From: Clostridia bacterium | GTDB lineage: Bacteria > Bacillota > Clostridia > DSM-8532 | Reading direction: 5' to 3' | Assembly: GCA_026418215.1 (NCBI GenBank) | Contig: JAOABT010000283.1 | Span: 1-5,523, forward strand | Length of the DNA stretch: 5,523 nt | Part shown: one piece after another, positions 1-5,523 of the stretch | Layout of the letters: each line of letters starts with the position of its first letter | Numbering within the stretch: position 1 is the stretch's first letter | The notes under the pieces: model-generated | The model's database searches: none | The model's input: only the letters and a program-made list of their open reading frames with translations | What the model was told of the DNA's origin: nothing | Translations under genes and position numbers: made by a program

Positions 1-2
1 AA

Positions 3-881
3 AACCGCGCCAAGCCTGAGTATGTAGACTATGCCCATAAGAACGGCTGGCAGGTCTGGGCGCTTTTTTCCAACGACTTCAGTGACCTGGACGGCACAAG
101 TCAGCTTCTCAATAACACCGATAAGCGACAGGAGGTCATTAGGGCGATCCTGGCCTACACGGCGCTTTACAAGATTGATGGCATCAATCTGGATTTTGAA
201 AATATCTATAAGAAAGACAAGGAAGCCTATACCCAGTTTGTACGCGAGCTCTATCCGCTTTTAAAGGAGCAGGGCCTGTTTCTTTCGGTGGATGTGACGG
301 TTCCCAATGGCAGCGACAACTGGTCCAAATGCTTCGACCGGAAGGCTTTGGCCGAAAGTGCGGATTACCTTTGCCTCATGGCCTATGACCAGCACTGGTC
401 GTCAAGCCCGACGGCAGGCTCGACAGCCGAGCTTCAATGGGTTGAGAAAAACCTCAGCGATACCCTTGCCGAGGTGCCTTCCAAGAAGCTGCTTCTGGGT
501 GTTCCGCTTTATACCAGACTCTGGGTGGAGGAGTCCCTTAACGGGGCTACCAAGGTATCCTCCAAAACGCTCAATATGACAAGCGCACAAAAGGAAGTTG
601 AGGATAATAACGCAACCGTGGCGTGGTCCGATACCAACGGCCAATACCAGGCAAGCTATCAAAAGGACGGCAAAACCTACAGGCTTTGGCTGGAGGATGC
701 TGAGGCCGTGAATATGAAAACATCACTGGTTCACAAATACAACTTGGGCGGCGCTTGCGTGTGGGCAGCCAACTTTGCCGATGAAAAGGTCTTTTCCATC
801 TTCAAACGCAACCTCAAGGAGGTCTCTCATTACGAGGAGTGGAAGAGCCTCTATGGCACCCCTGCAAAGCCCGCCAAATGA
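3..881 (+). CDS. Glycoside hydrolase family 18 protein, C-terminal part (5' truncated; YaaH/SleL/YvbX-like)
   Basis: The frame is open from the left edge to the TGA at 879-881 and gives 292 residues with no start codon in view, so the N-terminus is missing. Visible residues fit a GH18 (beta/alpha)8 barrel. The beta-4 active-site motif DGINLDFE lies at visible residues 59-66, with the presumed catalytic acid Glu66 (codon 198-200). MAYD at 126-129 supplies the conserved Tyr/Asp. GVPLYTRLW and a late GGACVWAANF (Trp254) are typical of the last strands. The Asn in DGINLDFE, where chitinases usually have Asp, is common in spore-cortex and germination GH18 enzymes such as SleL/YaaH. Those enzymes hydrolyse N-acetylglucosamine linkages in peptidoglycan or related glycans, usually outside the cell or in the spore. 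Relatives often carry N-terminal LysM, SH3 or copper-amine-oxidase-like wall modules, but none can be seen here. Family assignment is firm; substrate is inference. Confidence 0.9.
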   Translation, partial: NRAKPEYVDYAHKNGWQVWALFSNDFSDLDGTSQLLNNTDKRQEVIRAILAYTALYKIDGINLDFENIYKKDKEAYTQFVRELYPLLKEQGLFLSVDVTVPNGSDNWSKCFDRKALAESADYLCLMAYDQHWSSSPTAGSTAELQWVEKNLSDTLAEVPSKKLLLGVPLYTRLWVEESLNGATKVSSKTLNMTSAQKEVEDNNATVAWSDTNGQYQASYQKDGKTYRLWLEDAEAVNMKTSLVHKYNLGGACVWAANFADEKVFSIFKRNLKEVSHYEEWKSLYGTPAKPAK

Positions 882-927
882 GCGATCCAGCCATGTCCTT
901 CCTGCTGATTGATAAGAAGGCGGGCTT
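867..927 (+). repeat. 9-bp perfect inverted repeat spanning the GH18 stop codon and the next promoter
   Basis: AAGCCCGCC at 867-875 is the exact reverse complement of GGCGGGCTT at 919-927, separated by 43 bases. The left arm lies in the last codons of the GH18 gene and the right arm lies in the spacer of the downstream promoter. In RNA it could form a GC-rich stem ending the GH18 message. No U-tract follows, so it is not a classical intrinsic terminator. A chance repeat is possible. Confidence 0.35.
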
Positions 928-937
928 ATGCTACAAT
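909..937 (+). promoter_or_regulatory. Sigma-A-type promoter with extended -10, for the membrane protein gene
   Basis: TTGATA (909-914) is separated by exactly 17 bases from TACAAT (932-937). A TG at 929-930 gives the extended -10 TGCTACAAT. The expected transcription start is near 944, which leaves a leader of about 147 nt before the ATG at 1091. The hexamers each differ from consensus at one position. No other good promoter was seen between here and the gene. Confidence 0.7.
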
Positions 938-943
938 GTATTG

Positions 944-1090
944 AAACGGGTGCTATCCGTTCCAAGCCATAGTAAAAGTACTAGACTTGTAAGAAAATAC
1001 TATATTCAGGATGATGCTCCTAATAACGCTCGGGTGATTCATGGTTCGCCCTTTGAAACTAAACAACCTCATCTTTTAGAAGGATAAGAT
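944..1090 (+). other. Untranslated leader of the membrane protein gene
   Basis: This is the stretch between the predicted transcription start and the ATG at 1091. It begins with a small hairpin, AACGG (945-949) pairing with CCGTT (957-961) around a 7-base loop. It contains two tiny ATG frames, at 1011-1037 (8 codons plus stop) and 1041-1079 (12 codons plus stop), neither with a strong Shine-Dalgarno site. The stop of the second merges into the AGAAGGA ribosome site of the main gene (TAG at 1077-1079). I see no T-box consensus, known riboswitch core or terminator/antiterminator pair. The extent depends on the promoter call. Confidence 0.45.
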
Positions 1091-1750
1091 ATGGAAAAAG
1101 TAGTCAATGAAATACCCTCCAGCGCACTAGATTTTCTGCTGCTCCCTGTTTGGGTTCACAAAAAGCTTTCTGTCAAGTTTCAGGGCTTGGTCATAGCCTT
1201 CCTTTTCGTAGGCACCTTCGATATGGTTTTCTACGAAAATATGTTTAAGCTGAAGCTTTTTACAGGTAATCCTGCAGAGCTTATCGCCAAGCTCATTGTG
1301 TTCCTGCTGATGGCCTTCGTGATCGGAGCCATTGATGTGGCCTGCACCATGATCCCTATAGCGGACTTTGCCTCCATGATAGGAAGAAGAAGTGAAAAGT
1401 ATGTCAGTGAGAGAATGCCGGTCATCCTTATGAAGTCCTATGCGGTTTCGCACCTTCTGATGGTTATCCCGGCAGCCGTGTTTATCTACTCGGGCGTTGT
1501 CTGGGAAAATGTAAACGTGGCCTCCACAAGCCAGGATCGGCTGCTCCTCTCCATTATTGTAACGCTCCTTCAATTCCTCCCCTATATCCAGCTGGGCATT
1601 ATCTACAGAACCTTGAGTGTAAGAACGCGTATACAGGCCTTTGGCAAGCTCATTCTCATATTGGCTGCCTATTTTTGGATGCAGCTTTCGAGCAATGCCA
1701 TATTCTTCTTCCAGGAAATCGGACTGAGGCTTTTCAGAAGCTTGTTTTAA
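1091..1750 (+). CDS. Five-helix integral membrane protein of unknown function (possibly Yip1-like)
   Basis: The 219-residue protein starts at an ATG with AGAAGGA six bases upstream (about 1078-1084), a good Shine-Dalgarno match. Hydrophobic segments lie at about 30-49, 64-89, 117-137, 150-172 and 184-207, which suggests five membrane helices. The N-terminal 29 residues are amphipathic, and a charged loop at 98-116 (GRRSEKYVSERM) separates helices 2 and 3. No signal peptidase site or catalytic motif is evident. Size, five helices and a cytosolic N-terminal lead resemble Yip1-domain proteins of Bacillota, but that is a weak topological resemblance and not a motif match. It has its own promoter at 909-937. 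No terminator is seen after it, so transcription may continue into the tRNA and stop at 1886-1914. It is clearly a real gene; function unknown. Confidence 0.8.
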   Translation: MEKVVNEIPSSALDFLLLPVWVHKKLSVKFQGLVIAFLFVGTFDMVFYENMFKLKLFTGNPAELIAKLIVFLLMAFVIGAIDVACTMIPIADFASMIGRRSEKYVSERMPVILMKSYAVSHLLMVIPAAVFIYSGVVWENVNVASTSQDRLLLSIIVTLLQFLPYIQLGIIYRTLSVRTRIQAFGKLILILAAYFWMQLSSNAIFFFQEIGLRLFRSLF

Positions 1751-1764
1751 CATCATGGGTGCCC

Positions 1765-1793
1765 TTGTAATCCTTGCGCAAAGAGGGTATAAT
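1765..1793 (+). promoter_or_regulatory. Promoter of the tRNA-Arg gene
   Basis: TTGTAA (1765-1770) and a perfect TATAAT (1788-1793) are separated by 17 bases. The predicted start near 1800 lies about six bases before the mature tRNA 5' end at 1806, so the 5' leader is very short. The match and position strongly support a dedicated, strong housekeeping promoter. Confidence 0.8.
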
Positions 1794-1805
1794 AGAGACG
1801 CATTT

Positions 1806-1880
1806 GTCCCGTTGGTCTAATGGATAAGACAATGGATTCCGGTTCCATTAATATGGGTTCGATTCCTATACGGGGCGCCA
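1806..1880 (+). tRNA. tRNA-Arg, anticodon CCG
   Basis: A complete cloverleaf can be folded by eye. The acceptor stem is 1806-1812 with 1870-1876 (seven pairs, one G-U). The D stem is GTCT (1815-1818) with AGAC (1827-1830), and its loop AATGGATA includes the A20 typical of arginine tRNAs. The anticodon stem is ATGGA (1832-1836) with TCCAT (1844-1848), and the loop TTCCGGT places CCG at positions 34-36, reading codon CGG. The variable loop is four bases. The T stem is 1853-1857 with 1865-1869, and the loop is TTCGATT. The discriminator is G1877, and CCA is encoded at 1878-1880. It has its own promoter upstream and a terminator starting six bases downstream, so it is a single-tRNA transcription unit. 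Confidence 0.96.
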
Positions 1881-1885
1881 ATCGT

Positions 1886-1914
1886 GAGTACAGGCTTAAG
1901 GCCTGTGCTCTTTT
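1886..1914 (+). terminator. Intrinsic terminator of the tRNA-Arg unit
   Basis: GAGTACAGGC (1886-1895) pairs with GCCTGTGCTC (1901-1910), giving ten pairs with one G-U around a TTAAG loop, followed at once by TTTT (1911-1914) and a T-rich stretch. It begins six bases after the encoded CCA. It would also end any read-through from the upstream membrane protein gene. Confidence 0.85.
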
Positions 1915-1933
1915 GCTATTATTCTTAAAATAC

Positions 1934-1937
1934 GGAG
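1934..1937 (+). promoter_or_regulatory. Ribosome binding site that sets the acpS start
   Basis: GGAG at 1934-1937 lies seven bases before the ATG at 1945. An in-frame GTG at 1939 would leave only one base of spacing, so the ATG is the credible start. Confidence 0.7.
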
Positions 1938-1944
1938 CGTGGCC

Positions 1945-2325
1945 ATGGACTTAAGATGCGGTCTGGACATTGTGGAGCTGGAAAGGATCGAGCGGGCGCT
2001 CACCCAGCATGGGTCGGCCTTTAAAAACAGGGTATATACAAAACGGGAATCCGAGTATTGCGATGCCCGGGGAAAGGCTTCCATCCAGAGCTATGCGGCC
2101 CGGTTTTCTGCCAAGGAAGCAGTGTCGAAGGCCCTGGGAACAGGGATTGCCAAGGGTGTCAGTTTTTTGGACATCGAAATCATCAACGATGAGCATGGGA
2201 AGCCTAGAGTACTGCTCCATGGTGAAGCAAAGAAAATTTACGAGGGCATCGGCGGTAAGGCTCTTGATATCAGTCTCACCCACAGCCGTGATTATGCCGC
2301 AGCCCAGGCTGTCATTCTGACCTAG
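1945..2325 (+). CDS. acpS: Holo-[acyl-carrier-protein] synthase AcpS
   Basis: This cytosolic enzyme transfers 4'-phosphopantetheine from coenzyme A to the conserved serine of apo-acyl carrier protein, activating it for fatty acid synthesis. The 126-residue length fits the family. The signature GLDIVELERI is at residues 6-15 with the Mg-binding Asp8. RVYTKRESEYC follows at 29-39. RFSAKEAVSKALGTG is at 53-67 with the second metal ligand Glu58 and Lys62. ISLTHSRDYAAA closes the protein. With the ATG at 1945, Asp8 and Glu58 take the residue numbers familiar from characterised AcpS enzymes, which supports this start over the in-frame GTG at 1939. No convincing promoter lies between the tRNA terminator (ending near 1914) and this gene. 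Its TAG stop sits inside the ribosome site of the next gene, suggesting an operon. Confidence 0.97.
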   Translation: MDLRCGLDIVELERIERALTQHGSAFKNRVYTKRESEYCDARGKASIQSYAARFSAKEAVSKALGTGIAKGVSFLDIEIINDEHGKPRVLLHGEAKKIYEGIGGKALDISLTHSRDYAAAQAVILT

Positions 2326-2331
2326 GAGGTG
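2324..2331 (+). promoter_or_regulatory. Ribosome binding site of the phosphoesterase gene, overlapping the acpS stop
   Basis: AGGAGGTG at 2324-2331 is a near-perfect anti-16S match six bases before the ATG at 2338. It includes the last two bases of the acpS TAG, so ribosomes ending acpS sit on this site. It rules against the alternative GTG at 2329, which lies within the site itself. Confidence 0.85.
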
Positions 2332-2337
2332 AAAGGT

Positions 2338-3513
2338 ATGCAGAGTTTAAAATTTGTTCACTGCGCCGACCTTCATCTGGATGCTCCTTTCAGGGAGCAC
2401 GGAAGGGAAGGCTACGCGGAGACCCGCCGCAGAGATATACGTGAAGCATTGAGCCGTATCATTGAGCGTACCAACGCCGAAAAAGCCGATCTGCTCCTGA
2501 TTTCAGGAGATCTTTATGAACACCGCACCCTCACAAAGAAGACGCTGGACTGGCTCTGCATGAAACTTGCTGAGGTTCAAGCGCCGGTTGTGCTCGTCCC
2601 GGGAAATCATGACCCTTACCTCCAGAATTCCTGGTATCGCAATGCCGCATGGCCATCCAATGTACATATTCTTTCCCCCGAGAGCCCCTATCTTGTTTTG
2701 GACAAGCTCAAGGCCGCCCTATACGGGGTGGGCTTCTCAAGCTATAAGGAGGGTAAGCCCGACCTTTCTAAGGTTAATCCGCCCAAAGAGGGCTATTTTA
2801 ATATTCTCATGCTCCACGGTACGCTGGATATGGACTTTTCTCAGGAGGCCTATAAGCCCGTGAGCTCACAGGAGCTGGAGGCGCTTGGCTATGATTACTA
2901 TGCTCTGGGCCATTTTCATAAGCAGCGTAGGGATTATCCCTTAAAAAAGGCCTTTAATCCGGGAAGCCCCGAGCCCCTTGGCTTTGACGAGCCTGGGATA
3001 CACGGCGCTTTTCTCGTCTCCCTGAGTCAAAAGGATACAGGTATCGAGCTTTCAGTAGAATCCTTCAGAACGGCCAGCCGCGTTTATCATGACCTGGAGC
3101 TCCATGTATCGGGGCTTAAGAGCCTTGAGGAAATCCGCTTTAAGCTTCTGACCCTTCTGGAGAAATGCGATCCGGAGCAGGACCTGGTTCGGGTTACGCT
3201 CAAGGGCCGTACAGAGCTTGGCTTGGAGCCGGAAACGCTTATCTCCCGGCTCTTTCCTGGTTGGTTTTATTTAAGGCTCATGGATGAAACGCTTAAAGCC
3301 CATGATTATGAGGCTTTGAGCAAGGACCCCTCCTTAAAGGGAGCCTTCGTCCGGCAGATGCTGGATAAGCTGAAGTCCATTGAGGAGGCTATGGCTCAGA
3401 AGCCGGGCAGCGAGGCCTTGCAGCGGCAGTGGGAGATAACAGGCAGGGCCCTGGTCTATGGCCTTGAGGCTATGGAAAGCGGCAGGATTGAGTCCCTTGA
3501 GGTTTCGGAATAA
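2338..3513 (+). CDS. yhaO: DNA repair exonuclease, metallophosphoesterase family (YhaO/SbcD/Mre11-like)
   Basis: The 391-residue protein carries the full calcineurin-like phosphoesterase motif set in order: DLH at residues 11-13, GD at 57-58 (ISGDLYEHR), PGNHD at 88-92, His160 in MLHGTLD, and GHFH at 191-194. These residues bind the two metal ions, usually Mn, used by SbcD/Mre11 nucleases to cut DNA ends. PGSPEPLGFDE just after the last motif is typical of the SbcD/YhaO branch. The C-terminal 150 or so residues are charged and probably form the capping/partner-binding region. Length is close to Bacillus-type YhaO (about 400 residues). The partner ATPase begins nine bases after the stop. The start is the ATG at 2338, placed by the strong ribosome site. 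Family is certain; the YhaO name rests on length, context and the membrane-helix partner. Confidence 0.92.
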   Translation: MQSLKFVHCADLHLDAPFREHGREGYAETRRRDIREALSRIIERTNAEKADLLLISGDLYEHRTLTKKTLDWLCMKLAEVQAPVVLVPGNHDPYLQNSWYRNAAWPSNVHILSPESPYLVLDKLKAALYGVGFSSYKEGKPDLSKVNPPKEGYFNILMLHGTLDMDFSQEAYKPVSSQELEALGYDYYALGHFHKQRRDYPLKKAFNPGSPEPLGFDEPGIHGAFLVSLSQKDTGIELSVESFRTASRVYHDLELHVSGLKSLEEIRFKLLTLLEKCDPEQDLVRVTLKGRTELGLEPETLISRLFPGWFYLRLMDETLKAHDYEALSKDPSLKGAFVRQMLDKLKSIEEAMAQKPGSEALQRQWEITGRALVYGLEAMESGRIESLEVSE

Positions 3514-3517
3514 GGAG
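3512..3517 (+). promoter_or_regulatory. Ribosome binding site of the ATPase gene, overlapping the upstream stop
   Basis: AAGGAG at 3512-3517 lies five bases before the ATG at 3523 and shares two bases with the TAA stop (3511-3513) of the phosphoesterase gene. This suggests translational coupling, fitting two subunits of one complex. Confidence 0.75.
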
Positions 3518-3522
3518 CAGGT

Positions 3523-5504
3523 ATGAGAATCAATGTGTTGGATATTAAGGGCTTTGGCAAGCTCAAGAATAAAAAAATAACCCCGGACAAGGGCTTCAAT
3601 ATCATCTTCGAGCCTAACGAATCCGGAAAATCCACCCTGCAGGCCTTTATCAAAGCCATGCTGTTCGGGCTTAAGGGGGGCCGCAGGGCCAAGGACGGCA
3701 GCTTGCCTCCAGTCAAGCATTATAAGCCATGGTCAGCCGAGCAGTATGCCGGCGTTATGGAGTATAGTCTTGATAATGGGCAGAGCTTTAGAGTGGGCCG
3801 AAATTTTGAGAAGGGCACAGCCAATATCTACGATGCGGGAGCCAATAATCTCACAACGGTGTTTGCGCAGGATAAGGAGACCGGGCCACGCTTTGCAGAA
3901 GAGCACCTGGGGCTTGATGAGACGACCTTTGAACGCAGCGCCTTTATCCGCCAGCTCCAGTGCCCTATTGACGATGACGGCAGGAAGAGCCTTGTAGAGA
4001 AGCTGTCCAACCTCAATACCGCCGGAAGCGAGGAGCTCTCCCTTACCAAGGCGCTTAATGCTTTAGATACGGCTTTGCTTGAAAAGGTGGGGACGGGCAG
4101 AACCACGGTTCGTCCCCTTGACAGAACAAATGCGAGGCTTGTCGAGCTAGAAAGGCAAAAGGAACAGCTTATTGCTCTGAAAGACCAATTTCTGGACACC
4201 TTCAGGGCACTTCATGACAAAAAGGAGCTTCATAAGAAGCTTAGCTTAAAGCTCGAGACGGTACTTAAAATCAAGGACGCCGGTCTTAGAGTTCGGTTGG
4301 ATGAGCTCCTAAAGGAATCCGCCACCCTTTCAGAAAAGAGCCTTGAAAACAAGGATGAAATAAGGCATGTGGTAAAGGCACTTGAAGCCATAAGCCATTT
4401 TGAGCGCGTTGACGATAAAGAGGCTCAGGAAGCCGCACTTCTGCTCCACGATATTCAGGAGCTGGAAACCGCGATAGCGGGTCTACAGAGTGAAATTACA
4501 ATTCTAAGAAACAAGCTTGAGGCTGCCAAAGCCAAGCTTGAGACCGAGGAAGCCTATAAGGCCAAAACCGCGTCCATAGACGAAAGCCTCAAGGGCTACG
4601 CAAAGCAGGATGAAGCAAAGGCGGGGACCACGCTTCAACGTGGGCAGGCACGACCTCATAAATCTCTTATTCCCTCTATTGTGGGGATTGTCCTGGCCTT
4701 GGCGTGTTTTGTATTGTTTCTTATAACGAGCTCAACCACGTTTATGATCGTTGGCTTTGGCTTGACGCTTGCCACAGCAGTAAGCCTGGTCCTGGCTTTT
4801 AAACCCAGGCAGCAGGAGTCTGCAAAGCCCACCAGCACCAAGAATTCTGTCCAGCTTGCCCTTGAGGAGGCGGGCTTTACGTCCATGGAGGACTTCCTTG
4901 ATTATAAGGAAAGCCAGCAGAAAACGAGGAATGCCAAAGAAAGCCTTGAACAGCAGCTTAGGGAGAAGGAAAGCCAGCTTGATACCCAGGAAGGCAAGCT
5001 AAATACCATGGGCGGAAGGCTTGAGGAGATCCTTTCTAAAGCAGGCACGCAGCCTGTTGACAGAAGTAGGGCTGAACGTGTTGAAGCTCTATTAAACGGA
5101 AGGAAGGAATTGGGTTGCCTCAGAGAAAGGAAAGCAGGCCTTGAAGCCGATAATAGGCTTCTGAGCGAAAAGGAAGGTTTGGTGCTCCGTGAAGCCTCAG
5201 CGCTTCTAGGTGCAAAGCTGGACTTGCCAGATCACCTCCGAGAGGCCATAAGCTCAAGGGGGCTAGCAGCCATTCCTTCAGACTATGAAGCCCTAAAGAA
5301 CGGGTCCACAATGACGGATGAGGCCATAGATACTCTTAAGGCCCAGATCAAGCAATGTGAGCTTGAGATCACAGCCCTGGAGACAAGAATTGAAAACGCT
5401 CCCAGCGAAGAAGAGCTTATTAAAGTGACCGAGGAGATCACATCCCTTTCCGAGAAGCGCGAAGGCCTTCAGCGGGCTGGCGAGAGCCTTGCCCTTGCAA
5501 GCAC
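3523..5504 (+). CDS. yhaN: SMC/Rad50-like ATPase with central membrane hairpin (YhaN-like), 3' truncated
   Basis: This is the N-terminal 660 residues of a coiled-coil ATPase that should partner the adjacent nuclease in DNA end processing. MRINVLDIKGFGKL is the usual first strand of SbcC/YhaN heads. The Walker A is FEPNESGKST at residues 29-38, with the Lys36-Ser37 pair intact but Glu30 where Gly is standard. A Q-loop-like FIRQLQ is at 141-146. Long charged heptad-rich coiled coils cover roughly 205-365 and 440-660. Between them lie two hydrophobic stretches at about 382-401 and 407-426, separated by TSSTT, that look like a transmembrane hairpin, as in YhaN-type proteins. Expected full length is about 900-1000 residues, so the second coil, ABC signature and Walker B are missing. 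The frame stays open to the window edge, but bases 5505-5523 are adapter, so residues after Ser660 are not genuine. Confidence 0.88.
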
Positions 5505-5523
5505 CTGTCTCTTATACACATCT
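5505..5523. other. Nextera/Tn5 mosaic-end adapter remnant (sequencing artefact)
   Basis: CTGTCTCTTATACACATCT is identical over all 19 bases to the reverse complement of the Tn5 mosaic end used in Nextera libraries, and it ends exactly at the window edge. It adds the spurious peptide CLLYTS to the ATPase frame. It is untrimmed adapter at a contig end and not a natural transposon end, because nothing else of a transposon is present. Confidence 0.96.

Noticed and set aside
839..1087. 82-residue + strand frame running from inside the GH18 gene to just before the membrane protein gene
   Set aside because: It starts at a GTG within the GH18 coding region, crosses the promoter at 909-937, and shows no recognisable domain or coding-like composition.
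1127..1756. 209-residue open frame on the minus strand opposite the membrane protein gene
   Set aside because: It is a charged, His-rich translation with no family motif, has no clear ribosome site, and lies wholly opposite a well-supported + strand gene with five membrane helices. It is a shadow frame.
2506..2526. GDLYEHR in the phosphoesterase, with Glu where many SbcD proteins have GD(I/L)(F/Y)D
   Set aside because: The metal-binding Asp58 is intact, and the position after it varies in Mre11-type proteins (for example GDLFH), so this is not a loss of function.
3334..3720. 128-residue minus-strand frame across the nuclease/ATPase junction
   Set aside because: It spans two solid + strand genes and their ribosome site and has no start signals or motif.
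3828..4199. 123-residue minus-strand frame opposite the ATPase gene
   Set aside because: It is Ser/Arg/Leu-rich low-complexity translation, the usual antisense shadow of a coding region, and the + strand frame carries clear ATPase motifs.
4513..4548. Short direct repeat AAGCTTGAG in the ATPase gene
   Set aside because: It encodes repeated KLE heptad positions of a coiled coil in a codon-biased gene and does not indicate a mobile or regulatory repeat.
5505..5523. Possible natural Tn5/IS50 end
   Set aside because: The sequence is the engineered mosaic end and sits exactly at the window edge with no transposase, target duplication or other IS sequence. Library adapter is the far simpler explanation.

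Overview
This window looks like a chromosomal segment of a Bacillota (Clostridia- or Bacilli-like) bacterium of moderate GC content. The evidence is strong purine-rich Shine-Dalgarno sites, consensus sigma-A-type promoters with 17-bp spacers, a spore/cortex-type GH18 glycosidase, and an acpS gene followed by a YhaO/YhaN-type nuclease-ATPase pair. The genus cannot be named from the sequence alone. All recognisable genes are on the + strand.

Layout. (1) Positions 3-881 hold the 3' part of a family-18 glycoside hydrolase gene; its 5' end lies outside the window. (2) Positions 882-1090 are intergenic, with a near-consensus extended -10 promoter (909-937) and an untranslated leader of about 147 nt. 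(3) Positions 1091-1750 encode a five-helix membrane protein of unknown function, possibly Yip1-like. (4) Positions 1765-1914 form a compact tRNA unit: promoter, tRNA-Arg(CCG) with encoded CCA, and an intrinsic terminator. (5) From 1945 to the right edge runs a tight three-gene set: acpS (holo-ACP synthase), a YhaO/SbcD/Mre11-like metallophosphoesterase, and a truncated YhaN/SbcC-like ATPase with a central pair of transmembrane helices. In both junctions the upstream stop codon lies inside the next gene's Shine-Dalgarno sequence, which points to co-transcription and translational coupling.

How the genes may work together. The phosphoesterase and the coiled-coil ATPase are expected to form an SbcCD/Mre11-Rad50-like DNA end-processing machine, here apparently tethered to the membrane. 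acpS supplies 4'-phosphopantetheine to acyl carrier protein and is functionally unrelated on present knowledge, so its linkage is probably operonic convenience.

The last 19 bases (5505-5523) are exactly the Nextera/Tn5 mosaic-end adapter, so the genomic sequence ends at 5504 and the last residues of the ATPase reading frame are artefactual. I did not find a convincing undescribed system. The best biological leads are the membrane-tethered nuclease/ATPase pair with an altered Walker A motif and the uncharacterised membrane protein with a structured leader.
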